Source: Suillus spraguei (taxonomy: Eukaryota; Basidiomycota; Agaricomycetes; Boletales; Suillaceae). From it: a DNA stretch of 64,000 nucleotides. Position 1 is the stretch's first letter. Every line of letters begins with the position of its first letter. A program made the translations under genes and the position numbers. Below the pieces are notes generated by a model. The model did not search any database, was not told the origin of the DNA, and saw only the letters and a program-made list of their open reading frames with translations. This document shows positions 54,093 to 64,000 of the stretch, piece by piece. The stretch spans positions 558,001 through 622,000 of the forward strand of contig JABCPU010000001.1 of the NCBI GenBank assembly GCA_016800925.1. The letters are read 5' to 3'.

Positions 54093-57000
54093 CTTGGAGA
54101 AACAAAGACTCGACGTATGTTTCTCCTCATGTATTACTAAGACTTGTACGCGCTGTAGGTGAAAGAAAAGAACTTCGTATCCCTATCACCCTTCACTCGC
54201 GTACTCGCTTAAAATCCGTCGACACAACTGCTGTTATCGATTCTGGAGCAGCAGGCACATTCATCTCAGAAGAGTTTGTGAAACTCCATCAAATCACACG
54301 ACGAAAACTCAAGGAACCATTCCGAGTTACAACGGCAGATGGAACCCTTATAAAAGGAGGACCAATCACACATTACTGCCTCCTAGTGGTCAAAATTGAC
54401 GATCGAACCATGTACGGAAAGTTCAATATTACCAAACTAGGAAGGAGAGACCAAATCCTCCTTGGAATTCCTTGGTTACGAGCAATGAACCCAATTATAG
54501 ATTGGGCTGCTGAAACACTTGCCCTTTCACGGACAGAGAAATCAGATGAGATCGAAATCGATATTGACGAAGATCGGAAAAAGAATGGGTTGCCCAGACT
54601 TTTCAACCACCATACCAAATGGCAACATTCCCGATTCCCGAAACCATTCATCGCTTCTCCCGCTGATGCTCCAAAAGACCCAGAACCAGAAGCATGTACT
54701 CCACGTGTACAACTGCCGCGAGCAGTATCACCGATTCCCCGCGCAGAGAAGCGCAAGAATGAATCCGAACCCGAGCATCGGGTCGGACAAGAACCTATTG
54801 AGCAACGGCCAATAGAAGAACAGAAACACGGAAAGAGGAAAACAGAGGAAGAACTCCCAGGACGAGACACCAATGTACCGAAACTATCCAAGTTCTTCAC
54901 TCCCCCGAAAACTCTTTCAGCTTCGATTGAAGAAATCCCTGATAAGGACGAACCTGTGCCCTCGTTGATCCCAACCGAGGATGATGACCAATTTGACACT
55001 ATGCACGACGTCTGGCATGCTCCAGAAGTGCGCGAAATTTCCTCTTATGAACTAGGAGAAGGAGAATTTCTTGTGGAATACGATGCCGATGGGATTAGCA
55101 TGAGGATCATCGAAGAAGTATCCATGGATACACCCTTGACACGTGACGGAACTTCTCACCATGAACAATCGAAATACAGTAACAAAGCTCAAGAATTCGC
55201 TACAGACGAGAAGGAAAAGAAAAAGAAATCCTTTGACGAATTGGTCCCAGATTATTTGCACGACTTCGCAGACGTCTTTGCTAAAGACGGACTGAACAAA
55301 CTACCCCCTGAACGCCCTGGTATCGATCATCGGATTGACACCAAACCCGGTTTTATTCCTCGAACGTCTAAGGTTTACCCGCTATCGGAAAAAGAACGCG
55401 CTGCTGTCAAAACGTTTATCGATGAAAACGTTGCGAAAGGCTTCATCTCGGAATCGAAGTCACCCCAAGCCAGTGGCTTCTTCTTTGTGGGAAAGAAAAG
55501 TGGAGAACTGCGCCCCTGTCAAGATTATCGCTACATCAATGATTGGACAGTCAAGAACGCATATCCGCTTCCACTCCCTATTTCCCTTGTCGCACGCCTT
55601 CATAACGCTCAGTTCTTTACGAAAATGGATATCCGGTCCGGTTATAACAATATTCGCATCCATCCTGATGATAGGTGGAAAGCTGCTTTTACCACGGAAT
55701 TTGGCCTCTTTGAACCAAACGTCATGTTCTTCGGCCTTTGCAATTCCCCAGCAACTTTTCAAGCATACATGAATCGCACCTTTCAGCAAGAAATCAATGA
55801 AGGATGGATGGTTATCTATATGGACGATATCCTGATTTTCTCTACAACAATGGCAGAGCACCGTGAACGGACTAGACGAGTTTTGATGAAAATACGAAAA
55901 GAACACCTGTTCCTGAAACCGGAGAAATGCACTTTCGATGCAGAAGAAGTGGAATACCTCGGAATGATAATTCGCCCCGGACAAGTTGCTATGGACACCG
56001 CCAAAACCAAGGGAATCTCCGAATGGCCAGTTCCGAAATCTGTAAAAGATGTTCGGTCATTCCTCGGCTTTTGCAACTTTTACCGCACGTTCATTTCCCA
56101 CTATTCTGACATCGCCAGACCTCTTATCGATCTGACAAAGAAAGATAAGGCCTTTGAATGGTCATCCGAATGCATGGACACCTTCGAAGAATTGAAACGA
56201 CGCTTCACTTCCCAACCGGTACTCCGTAACCCTGATCCTTCCCGACAATTTGCCATTGCTACCGACGCTTCGCTCGTAGCAACCGGCGGAGTTCTCCTAC
56301 AGACTGATGAGAATGGTGTCTATCACCCATGTGCATATCTCTCACAGTCTTTGAACCCTGCGGAACGCAATTACCAGATCTTTGATAGGGAACTCCTTGC
56401 CGTGATCCGGGCATTGAACGAATGGCGTCATTATCTCGAAGGAAACCCACACCCCGTCCTGGTATTCACCGACCATAAGAACCTTCTATATTTTAGAAGT
56501 GCACAAAAGCTCACCCGTCGCCAAGCACGTTGGCAATTGATTTTGTCTATTTACGACATTGAACTGCATCACGTTGCAGGTACTAAATTAGCAGTACCCG
56601 ATGCACTATCCCGCCGGCCTGATTATGACTCTGGAAAAGACGATAACGAAGATCAAACCCTCCTCCCTGATGCTCTATTTGTTCGTCTTATCGACACTGA
56701 CTTACGGGATGTACTGTCATCCTCTGACCCCCTCGACGATCCTGTCTTCAAGACAGCGTCTGATGCCCTTGATGGAGTATGCCTTCCTCCTATGAAATCG
56801 GCACTTTCCGATTGGAAGATTGAGGAGAACATCCTCTATTTTAGAAATCGCGCCTATATTCCGCCGATCCATCGCTCTGACATTCTGAAACGGTATCATG
56901 ATCATCCCACCGCGGGTCATCCCGGAAGATTCAAAACCGAAGAACTAGTAAAACGGGAAGCTTGGTGGCCTGCAATGGGTTCTTATATTCGACAATACGT

Positions 57001-57409
57001 TGAGGGTTGTGCCCTTTGCCAGCAAATGAAAGCAGATACACATCCTGTTAGGCCTCCGCTCATGCCTATTTCCTCCTCGGCTGTTCGCCCGTTCTCTCAG
57101 GTCTCTGTCGACCTTATCACTGACCTCCCTGCCTCTGGGGGCTTTGACAGTATCATGGTCGTGGTAGACCATGGCCTTACGAAGGGGGTAATTATTATCC
57201 CTTGCTTGAAAACTATCACATCCGAAGGGGTTGCCAAACTATTTTTAAAACACGTTTACCGAAGATTCGGACTCCATGACAAAGTTATCTCGGATCGAGG
57301 TCCGCATTCCTATCTCGCTTCTCTAAGGAACTTGCCCGACTCCTCGACTACGTCATCGCTCCATCTACGGCTTATCACCCACAGACTGATGGACAAACCG
57401 AAAGACTAA
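54059..57409 (+). CDS. Pol polyprotein (protease, RT, RNase H, integrase), frame broken near its end
   Basis: The frame opens at 54059 with no ATG near gag's end. Protease active site is IDSGAAG (Asp51 counting from 54089). RT motifs include CQDYRYINDWTVKNAYPLP, FTKMDIRSGYNNIRI, FGLCNSPATFQ and the catalytic YMDD at residues 577-580. RNase H follows (IATDASLVATGGVL, FDRELLAVIRALNEW, VFTDHKNLLYF). Integrase has the zinc module (HDHPTAGHPG, CALCQQMK) and two catalytic Asp (VSVDLITDLP, ISDRG). One base is missing near 57305 (CGCATTCC; copy 1 has GCAATTCC), so the frame ends at 57409 and the catalytic Glu falls in the next entry. Confidence 0.95.
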   Translation, partial: RNRKTDCRGFLTWRNKDSTYVSPHVLLRLVRAVGERKELRIPITLHSRTRLKSVDTTAVIDSGAAGTFISEEFVKLHQITRRKLKEPFRVTTADGTLIKGGPITHYCLLVVKIDDRTMYGKFNITKLGRRDQILLGIPWLRAMNPIIDWAAETLALSRTEKSDEIEIDIDEDRKKNGLPRLFNHHTKWQHSRFPKPFIASPADAPKDPEPEACTPRVQLPRAVSPIPRAEKRKNESEPEHRVGQEPIEQRPIEEQKHGKRKTEEELPGRDTNVPKLSKFFTPPKTLSASIEEIPDKDEPVPSLIPTEDDDQFDTMHDVWHAPEVREISSYELGEGEFLVEYDADGISMRIIEEVSMDTPLTRDGTSHHEQSKYSNKAQEFATDEKEKKKKSFDELVPDYLHDFADVFAKDGLNKLPPERPGIDHRIDTKPGFIPRTSKVYPLSEKERAAVKTFIDENVAKGFISESKSPQASGFFFVGKKSGELRPCQDYRYINDWTVKNAYPLPLPISLVARLHNAQFFTKMDIRSGYNNIRIHPDDRWKAAFTTEFGLFEPNVMFFGLCNSPATFQAYMNRTFQQEINEGWMVIYMDDILIFSTTMAEHRERTRRVLMKIRKEHLFLKPEKCTFDAEEVEYLGMIIRPGQVAMDTAKTKGISEWPVPKSVKDVRSFLGFCNFYRTFISHYSDIARPLIDLTKKDKAFEWSSECMDTFEELKRRFTSQPVLRNPDPSRQFAIATDASLVATGGVLLQTDENGVYHPCAYLSQSLNPAERNYQIFDRELLAVIRALNEWRHYLEGNPHPVLVFTDHKNLLYFRSAQKLTRRQARWQLILSIYDIELHHVAGTKLAVPDALSRRPDYDSGKDDNEDQTLLPDALFVRLIDTDLRDVLSSSDPLDDPVFKTASDALDGVCLPPMKSALSDWKIEENILYFRNRAYIPPIHRSDILKRYHDHPTAGHPGRFKTEELVKREAWWPAMGSYIRQYVEGCALCQQMKADTHPVRPPLMPISSSAVRPFSQVSVDLITDLPASGGFDSIMVVVDHGLTKGVIIIPCLKTITSEGVAKLFLKHVYRRFGLHDKVISDRGPHSYLASLRNLPDSSTTSSLHLRLITHRLMDKPKD

Positions 57410-58140
57410 ATCAAGAACTCGAAACATATCTGCGTATCTACTGCCGCAACAACCCTGAAAATTGGGTAGAACACCTACCAATCGCTGAATTCGTCCATAA
57501 TCACCGAAAACATGATGCAAGGAATGCATCACCTTTCTATCTCATGATGGGATACGAACCACGCGCGATTCCTCACCTTATCCCAGATTCATCTGTCCCT
57601 GCAGCAGAAGATCGAGTACGATCTCTGCAGAAGATAAGAGAAGAAGCAATCGCCTGTCATAATATTGCAATGCAGACAATGGCCGAACGATCCCGAGGAG
57701 ATAAGTACACCCCATGGAAGATTGGAGATAAAGTGTGGTTATCTGCCGCTAATCTTAGACTCAAACTCCCATCAAGGAAACTCGCCCCAAAGCGATACGG
57801 ACCGTTCCCGGTCATCGATGTCCTATCTCCCATCACGTTCACGCTTAAACTCCCTCCACAGTGGAAAATTCATCCTACATTCCACGCTTCTGTCTTATCG
57901 TCCTATAGCGAAACAGACGTACACGGCCCGAACTTCCCCGAACCACCACCTGACATCATCGAAGAAGAAGAAGAATATGAAATAGAAGCTATTCTTTCTC
58001 ACAAAGGAACCGGCATTCGCCGACGCTATCTTGTTTCTTGGAAAGGCTACTCATCGGGAGATAACGAATGGCTCCCAGAAAAGAACTTGAAGAACTCCGC
58101 TCGAATCTTGAAAGCTTATAAGAAGCAACACGCCCTCTAA
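57306..58140 (+). CDS. Integrase C-terminal part and chromodomain, continuing pol in another frame
   Basis: This frame continues pol after the missing base at about 57305. It contains the QTDGQTERLNQELE segment with the third catalytic residue, FVHNHRKHDARNASPFYLM, the GPF-type region (PKRYGPFPVIDVLSPITF), and a chromodomain (ILSHKGTGIRRRYLVSWKGY, NEWLPEKNLKNSARIL). Chromodomains tether integration to methylated histone H3 or similar marks in this clade. Stop at 58138-58140, then 54 bases to the third ORF. Confidence 0.93.
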
Positions 58141-58194
58141 CTCTTTCCTCAGTCAATCAACCGCACTAGCACTTGATCAACTACCAACATCGAA

Positions 58195-59664
58195 ATGTCT
58201 TTCCCCACTGCCTACATTACACCCGTCGTCGCTACCACCAATGACTCCGACTCTGAAACAGAACGATACGGAACCCTTACCGCTGAAATCGACAACTCTT
58301 CCTACATCGAAGCCGCCATTCTCTGCGAGGGACATGCCCTCGAGATCGAAAGAATCCTTACTGAAAGAGGCGCTTTCCCTGCACTCCTCATCGTCAACAT
58401 CATTCGCATCGCAGCCCTTATTGAAGCCACCGCCAAGAAACAACAGAAATTACTCTCCGTCACCGCTTCCTACATCTTCAAAAACGCATTCGTGCTTACG
58501 CTATGTTGCTTCTTCCCGATTCCTTTAAGAATGATGTTGAAGAAGCTATTCATATCATTGCCGAACGTCGAGCAGGCGTTGCTCGACCTCCCTCTCCGCA
58601 GGAAGATGCGCCACTTCCTATCCCAGCACCCTCTCCTTCACGCACTTATACTAGTCTTGATGCCTTTACTGGCTTATACACTGCTGTCCAAGAGATCGGA
58701 CAACTTACAAACCAAGTCGTCGAAACCATCCAACAGTCCGTCAATGAAACAAGAGCAGCCCGAAGCTTAGTAGAAGAAGCTATTACTGATCTACAACAAA
58801 CGCAAAGTGATCTTGCTTCTCCGCGAACCCCATCCCCGATTCAACGACCAACTTCACCGCCTCCTATTACATTTACCCATGAACACCCAGCATGGCTATA
58901 TGAACCATGCACGGAGGAGCAGTGTGCGGCCGCTAAATCATTAGGGATTTCTGCCATTGAGTTGGTAACCCTTGGCCCTCGACTTCGTGATCTTCATATT
59001 CATCCTCCTATGACTATTCCCCCATCATTCGGTCCTATGGATCCTATTTCTCCGGTTTTAGTAAAAGACTTCGGCATCACTTCCCCCTCGTCATCCACTG
59101 AACTCCTTACGACTGCCGAACGAACAGTCACCCCAGATCTCCCCACGTCGGCATACACATTATCCACCGCCCAACAAGCGCAGCTTAAGCGACAGAACAC
59201 CCTTGCCTTAAATGCGTATGACAAAGAAGAAGGGAAAGAAGCGCGCTAGATCCACCAGTCCCACGCCCATCATTTCCCCGTCTCCTCTGCGCAAAGTTTC
59301 TTCCAACCCTGACGAGAACATGAAGTGCAGGATCTGTGGATTACTAGGACATCGCCAAAAGAACTGTGCGGAATATCAGTGCAAGGTTTGCAGATATTGG
59401 TCGCCCACCCATTTATCCCTCTATTGTCCTGATCGAGTTGGGTCTCCACCCTTCAAGTTAACTTGGAAAGATGAAGGATTTTACGACGCACTCCGTGCTT
59501 GGGAAAAGCAGCTTGACGATGAACGCAGTCGTGCAGAGAAGAGGAGAGACTCTAAGCGTCGCGCTGGTCTAGAAGAAGCTAAGTATATGATGGGCGGATC
59601 ATTTGCTGATGAAGACTACGAGTTTAGTGATGACCCCGTCTACTATGCGAACCAAGATGTGTAA
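58195..59664 (+). CDS. Third ORF after pol: CCHC zinc-knuckle protein
   Basis: ATG at 58195 follows the chromodomain stop by 54 bases. Frames used are 58195 to about 58430, then about 58430-59249, then 59212-59664; copy 1 shows they were one frame, so this copy has a one-base loss near 58430 and a one-base gain near 59200. The N-terminal half (ERYGTLTAEIDNSSYIEAA, GHALEIERILTERGAFPALL) is helical. The middle is Pro-rich (PPSPQEDAPLPIPAPSPS). Then come LYTAVQEIGQLTNQVVETIQ, a likely coiled coil, and PAWLYEPCTEEQCAAAKSLG. Near the end are a basic patch, a CCHC knuckle CRICGLLGHRQKNC (59326 on), a second Cys/His cluster CKVCRYWSPTHLSLYC and an acidic tail. Differences from copy 1 are mostly at third positions. 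Role unknown; RNA binding is inferred. Confidence 0.75.
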
Positions 59665-59683
59665 AGCCGGTGACTTTACGTGT

Positions 59684-59693
59684 AAAAAGGGGG
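59684..59693 (+). other. Polypurine tract
   Basis: AAAAAGGGGG, three bases before the 3' LTR, is the expected primer site for plus-strand DNA synthesis. Copy 1 has the shorter AGGGGG in the same position (2461-2466). Confidence 0.85.
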
Positions 59694-59696
59694 TAA

Positions 59697-60160
59697 TGTT
59701 ACAATCGTACGTGCCCCTATTCATTTTCTTACTTATATATTACATAACGTGATTCTGACTCATATGCTCAACGCATCTGTACTATAACTGCCTTCCTTCT
59801 TTGGATACGCATTTACGTTCCCACACTTCTCTTGGTCTGTGCGCACATTTGGCCTATTTAAGCACAGTGTACTTGTAGTAGATTCTCTACTTTAATCTTA
59901 CTGGGTTTTACCTGGAATCTCCTTCGCTTAGGTCTCCAACCTAAGTCGTCTTGAATCGTCTCTAAGTCTAAGCACTCCTTAGCCTTAGTCTCTATTCTCG
60001 CGGATACCTCTTGGACTTATCCTTGAGGCTGAAACCTTGATCGTACTTGGAACGCGTTCCTAGTACTTTCACCTCGTCCTCTTCTGGACGTTGTAAGAAC
60101 TCCCAGCAGACCGCCTGTGTCTTTTCACTGTCGCTGGTGACGCCACCCCAGTTCGTAACA
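59697..60160 (+). repeat. 3' LTR of the young chromovirus
   Basis: Identical by eye to the 5' LTR over all 464 bases. Followed by the CGGTG target duplication. Confidence 0.96.
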
Positions 60161-60165
60161 CGGTG

Positions 60166-62190
60166 CGTGAGAAGTTCAGTCAAAGTAACAATCAAAAGTC
60201 CAGTGGTATGCCAGTGGTAATGGAGAACAAGCGTGATCGATTAACGAGCGAAAAGGAACTCTAAAGACTACGTCTACTACTGGGTGGATCCAGAGCTAGA
60301 CAATAATCCTGACCTATAGTACGTGCAATGGTGTAAAATCAGGTTCTGTATCATGTGGGGTACATGGTGCTTATATCCTAAATTGTATGTACTCGGAATG
60401 CTCTAGGCGAGATCAGTAGCACTCAAGTGTAGTAACCGCTGTAGCGAGAAAAGTCACGCTGACCATCAAAACCCCGTTTTCGACAAGTGTCTCATTAATG
60501 TCTGCAGCGGCAACTGAAGGATTTCCTTATAGCGATGAAATAGCCTTTTCGCTCCGCTAAGGCGGAACCATCCTTCTTCCGCGAACCCTGACTGGATCCT
60601 CACACCGATGCCCTCATGCCCCGTCCTATTCCGTCTAGAATCCATTGGTGCATAGTTACCTTGCTTCCGCTGTTACTAAACCTATGGCAGGATTTACCTT
60701 ACATCTCAAGGGGCCGCTGCACGCTGTGCGCCTCATAATTAAGTACCCTGTTTATTTTCTTTCTCGCTACTGGACTCGCATAGCTATCTTGTACGCGCTC
60801 GCATATGTTAAAAAGGACTGAACATACATACCATTACTTTTACTTCCCATTACATCCCTTCACTAGGACTTAGTATCTGAAATGCTCGCTAGTCACAATC
60901 TATTTGCCTTTGAACTCTTCTCTGTTTGAACTTTGCTCATTGATTTAACCGCCAGTAACTTTACTGCTGGGAGTACTGTGCAACTTTTGACTTCACTACT
61001 CATAACTGGACTGCGGCCAGTGATCTCACTGGGTTGTTTTCTTTCTCACCTGCGTTCCTGCTCGTACGGAAGTTGCCACTACCGCTACCACACCGCTGGT
61101 AGTTATAACATTTTCGTCTCACCCAAGTAACTTTGTTCTTGCTCTCGCTAGCTAACCGTTGCAGCTATCATTACTGCACGTGTACCGCTGACACCATGCT
61201 AGTACCGCCGATATACTGCTACTGCTGCTAACCTCGGAAATCGGAATCCTCGTTGCCATATTAGTACTTCATTGTTTCCTTCGCACTAACTTAGAAGGAA
61301 TTGCTTCTATTTGCAGTCCTCTTGGGTCAAACATCTCACTCGCGCCTTTAGTAGGATTAATGCTGCCCTTATACTTAGGCCAGCACTAGTTTCTTCATTT
61401 CACCACCGTATGTAAACATAGCATGAGGCAACATGTAATAAGACTTGCCATGGAATCAGTGATAATGAACATAAAACAAACGACGCACCAAATGGAGCTA
61501 TGCGGACGCAGCAAGGACATGGAAGGACATCAGTACGTGGAATGAGGTGCAGTAGTTGGTACGGTGTGCGGTAAGCGTGGGATGCCACTGGTGATGCTAA
61601 AGGGGTAAGACGACCATGGACAAGTGGTAACTCCTATAGACATGAGACGAGTGTCAAAGGATAGGGTTTTAAGCCCAGCGCCAATATGTTTGTTACAGTG
61701 GGAAAGCGGTAAAGAGCGGTAGTGCATGCAGCAGTAAAGCAATTCTTAGAGACAGTAGTGGTGACTATTCCTAAGTACAGTGTGTACTATAGGATGGAAG
61801 TAAGGAACGAGTACAGGTACCTAGGAATTTTATACAAAAGAATAGCTACAGAGACGGAAGGGATAGGATAAACATGCAGCAGACATGTAATAAGACTGCA
61901 CTTCAGTTTACAAAACATAACATACCAGCGAGACTGGATGGACATTTGATGGACGGTAAATCTTGCTTGAGGATGCCAAATGGGTTCGTGGAGATTGCCG
62001 AAGATCACCGCTTCGCAGGAAAGTTGCCACAGTACAGCCGTTAGCTGCAATGAGGCTTCTGGAGTGCGGAACGATACCATTAGATAGGGGTAAATGCATG
62101 GTAAAGTAGGACAGTGAAGCCAAAGGGTAAGGATAATGATTGCCGGTTGACACCTATATGAAAATGTGCCATTTCAAGCTCAGTGTGAGT
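60166..62190. repeat. Continuation of element X or other degenerate repeat
   Basis: No coding frame of note. GCGGTAAGCGTGGGA near 61571, AGCGGTAAAGAGCGGTAG near 61686, and mirrored GCTACCACACCGCTGGTAG near 61085 recall motifs in X at 51460-52590. AACATGTAATAAGACT occurs twice (61429 and 61881). Probably transposon-derived. Confidence 0.4.
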
Positions 62191-62209
62191 TTTCTCATCA
62201 CATCGTGAT

Positions 62210-63990
62210 TTGTCATAATACATTACTCACCTCTTTCGGCACATTATAAGTGTCACTCTCTGACTTGTTCTCACTGCTGTCAACATTCCTACCTTTGGCC
62301 TTGTCCACTCCACTGCAGCAGTCACATCCATTGTCCCTCTCTAATGCCTGCATGTTGTCATCATGTGCTGAGAGCGTCAAAGCTAAGTCAGTGTATGATA
62401 TGCTAGCAAAATACTTATACTTACAGAGTGCCTCCTGCAGGAAGGTAGCATATCATATGCAGCTTGAACTTCGGAGAACCTAAGGTAGTGTCCAGAGAAG
62501 TCAGCTCCTTCTTCAGTATCTCTGAGATGAAAGTTAAGTGTTACGAACTGGGGTGGCGTTACCAGCGACAGTGAAAAGACACAGACGGTCTGCTGGGAAG
62601 TTCTACAATGTCCAAAAGAGGACAAGGTGAAAGTACAAGGAACGCGTTCCGAGTACGATCAAGGTTCTGGCCTCAAGGATAAGTCCGAGAGGTTCTTATG
62701 AGAATGAAGACTAAGGCTAAGGAGTGCTTAGACTTAGAAACGATTCAAGGACGACTTAGGTTGGAGGCCTAAGCGAAGGAAGTTCCAGGTAAAACCCAGT
62801 AAGATTAAAGTAAGGAATTTACTACAAGTACACTGTGCTTAAATAGGCCAATATGTGCGCACAGACCAAGTAACCGTGAGAATGTAACTGCGTATCCTAA
62901 TAAGGAAGGCATGTGTTGTACAGATGCGTTGAGCATATAAAGCATATAAGGCAAAGTCATGTGACACGTTATACAAGTAAAGAAACAAGGGAAAATGAAT
63001 AGGGGCACGTACTATTGTAACATTAAGGATCCGTAAGTCAAATGATAGTACCCATCAAAAATTCAAACACTTACTCCAAGACTACCACTTCTCCAGTGAT
63101 GGGGTTTTGTCCACCAGCAATACAAGTAAACTTGAGGCCCCCTGTCTTGTGGGAGAGGTGCCAAAAAACATGGTGAAGGTGTCCTCCCAGTTCTAAAAAG
63201 GCTCTACCGGGGATTTGTCAGCATTATGTTATCCTGCCGAACACAAGTCAGTCCATACTTCTGTTTTGTCTCTTCATCAACTTCCTCAACAAACCCAGCT
63301 CTATTCAGCTCATGGGTTTGTCTCCACTTGTCCAGGCCTTCTTGATATCATCTCCTAACTTCTGTTTTGATCTCTTCAGGTTCCTTGGCATACTTATCAT
63401 GGGTGATGATTTTTCACATTAACAACTTGTCACCACATGAAGTGATAACCTTGGCAGCAATCACAGCATCAGCATCAACCTTGACGTGATCTTCATAATA
63501 CATATGTGAGTACATTTCTACTTCCTGTGGAGTGCGTGTCCCTCTAAGTTCATCGCCACCTGCTAGTGTGGTATTGAGCCTTAAGACACCCCTGGATCTG
63601 CTGGGATGTGCTAGACACGCAACATTGGTTTGCCATTGATACCAAGTTTTGATGGCCTTGGAGAATGTGTCAAAAAGTATGTCTATCATGATATAATACA
63701 CAACTTGCCTTTTTGATGTTCAGGATTTTTTGAGCTAGCTGATCTCTCTGTAAGTCAGTCAGCTCCCCACCCTGTGGGACACCACATAAATGTGCTTGCT
63801 TAGGTGAACATTCAAAAAACCCACGGTAAGTTTCAGCCCAAAAGTTATCATATGCCTTTCGGGCCTGAGATTCAATATATGCAGGGAGTCTATCTTGGAG
63901 GAAGGTCTCCTCATCAGGAGTTGACCAAGGTTTTTGCCCTTGTTTACCTGGTATTGCAGTGACAAATTACAACAAGGATAAGCTAGAGAT
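62210..63990 (-). pseudogene. Transposon-associated hypothetical gene, N-terminal and middle parts
   Basis: Minus strand from about 63960: TPDEETFLQDRLPAYIESQ, KAYDNFWAETYRGFF, then an intron-like gap, FDTFSKAIKTWYQWQTN, TPQEVEMYSHMYYEDHVKVDADAV, two stops, EEIKTEVRR and GLDKWRQTHELNRAG. Further on are FTCIAGGQNPITGEVVVLE, a GTAAGTG donor, a solo LTR, then HLRDTEEGADFSGHYLRF. This order matches a widespread Agaricomycete family I know from transposon-rich regions, without an assigned function. Stops and the LTR make it dead. I infer its C-terminal part is at 50432-50934. Confidence 0.55.
62539..63022 (-). repeat. Solo LTR, gypsy chromovirus family
   Basis: Reverse LTR of 484 bp from TGTTACGAACTGGGG to CTATTGTAACA with TTAAG at 62534-62538 and 63023-63027. 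It interrupts the transposon-associated gene on the same strand. Confidence 0.95.
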
Positions 63991-64000
63991 GCAATGAGAG

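Larger units (their letters stand above)
52594..60160 (+). mobile_element. Full-length Ty3/gypsy chromovirus, recent insertion
   Basis: Two 464-bp LTRs (52594-53057, 59697-60160) read as identical base for base. CGGTG lies directly on both sides (52589-52593, 60161-60165). Between them are gag, pol in the -1 frame (protease, reverse transcriptase, RNase H, integrase), a chromodomain, a third ORF with zinc knuckles, and a polypurine tract. Identical LTRs mean the insertion is young. Pol and the third ORF carry single-base frame breaks, so this copy is either newly dead or affected by assembly errors. Confidence 0.97.
51247..62190. mobile_element. Nested insertion complex around element X
   Basis: Repeat X starts at 51247 (TGTAAAGATACAATC) and again at 52213 (TGTAAAGATACAACC). 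A solo gypsy LTR (51508-52075) sits in the first copy and the full gypsy element (52594-60160) in the second. Sequence after 60160 continues with X-like words (GCGGTAAGCGTGGGA, AGCGGTAAAG) to about 62190. The right flank from about 62210 (CATTACTCACCTCTTT, ACATTATAAGTGTCA) repeats the left flank at about 51133-51175. X itself shows no protein. Exact ends are not fixed. Confidence 0.5.

Noticed and set aside
54373..54999. Minus-strand ORF of 208 codons in pol
   Set aside because: It is the antisense shadow of the protease and linker region of pol with no motif of its own.

Overview
The window looks like nuclear DNA of a basidiomycete fungus of the class Agaricomycetes, possibly Boletales. The signs are short GT-AG introns of about 49-67 nt, chromodomain Ty3/gypsy retrotransposons, PIF/Harbinger elements with a DUF8040-like N-terminus, a NACHT fragment, and a WD40 family with a C-terminal tail ending in ...CCASPEYT.... 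The genus cannot be read from the sequence alone.

Two transposon-rich arms flank a gene-bearing centre. Left arm (1-13,200): the decayed 3' half of a gypsy chromovirus (68-2,946), cut at base 67 by another repeat; fragments of unrecognised minus-strand genes (3,011-6,990); and a complete but dead Harbinger element (7,045-13,169) with terminal inverted repeats, a TTA target duplication and its two expected genes. Three solo LTRs have since landed in it. Centre (13,200-40,800): a possible small secreted cystine-knot peptide gene (16,371-16,590), the mitochondrial iron-sulfur scaffold gene NFU1 (20,330-21,326), two WD40 genes plus a WD40 pseudogene, two paralogous multi-pass membrane genes, a GH18 chitinase with CBM5/12 chitin-binding modules, and a gene with tryptophan-leucine decapeptide repeats. 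The WD40 and membrane genes occur as two copied blocks on either side of the chitinase.

Right arm (40,850-64,000): an inverted-repeat element, a NACHT gene broken by a solo LTR, an SNF2/BRM-type remodeller pseudogene broken by another, a short TA-flanked MITE, a short hAT derivative with 8-bp target duplications, and an 11-kb nest of insertions. The nest holds the youngest element, a full-length Ty3/gypsy chromovirus (52,594-60,160) with two LTRs that read as identical and a CGGTG target duplication. It carries gag, pol with a chromodomain, and a third ORF after pol (58,195-59,664) with CCHC zinc knuckles.

Themes: nearly every solo LTR still has its 5-bp target duplication, so the order of insertions and the original frames can be read. 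Old copies decay largely by CGA-to-TGA changes. Several otherwise conserved frames carry single-base indels, which may be real decay or assembly error. No tRNA, rRNA or CRISPR array was recognised. All annotation is by eye; no database search was run.
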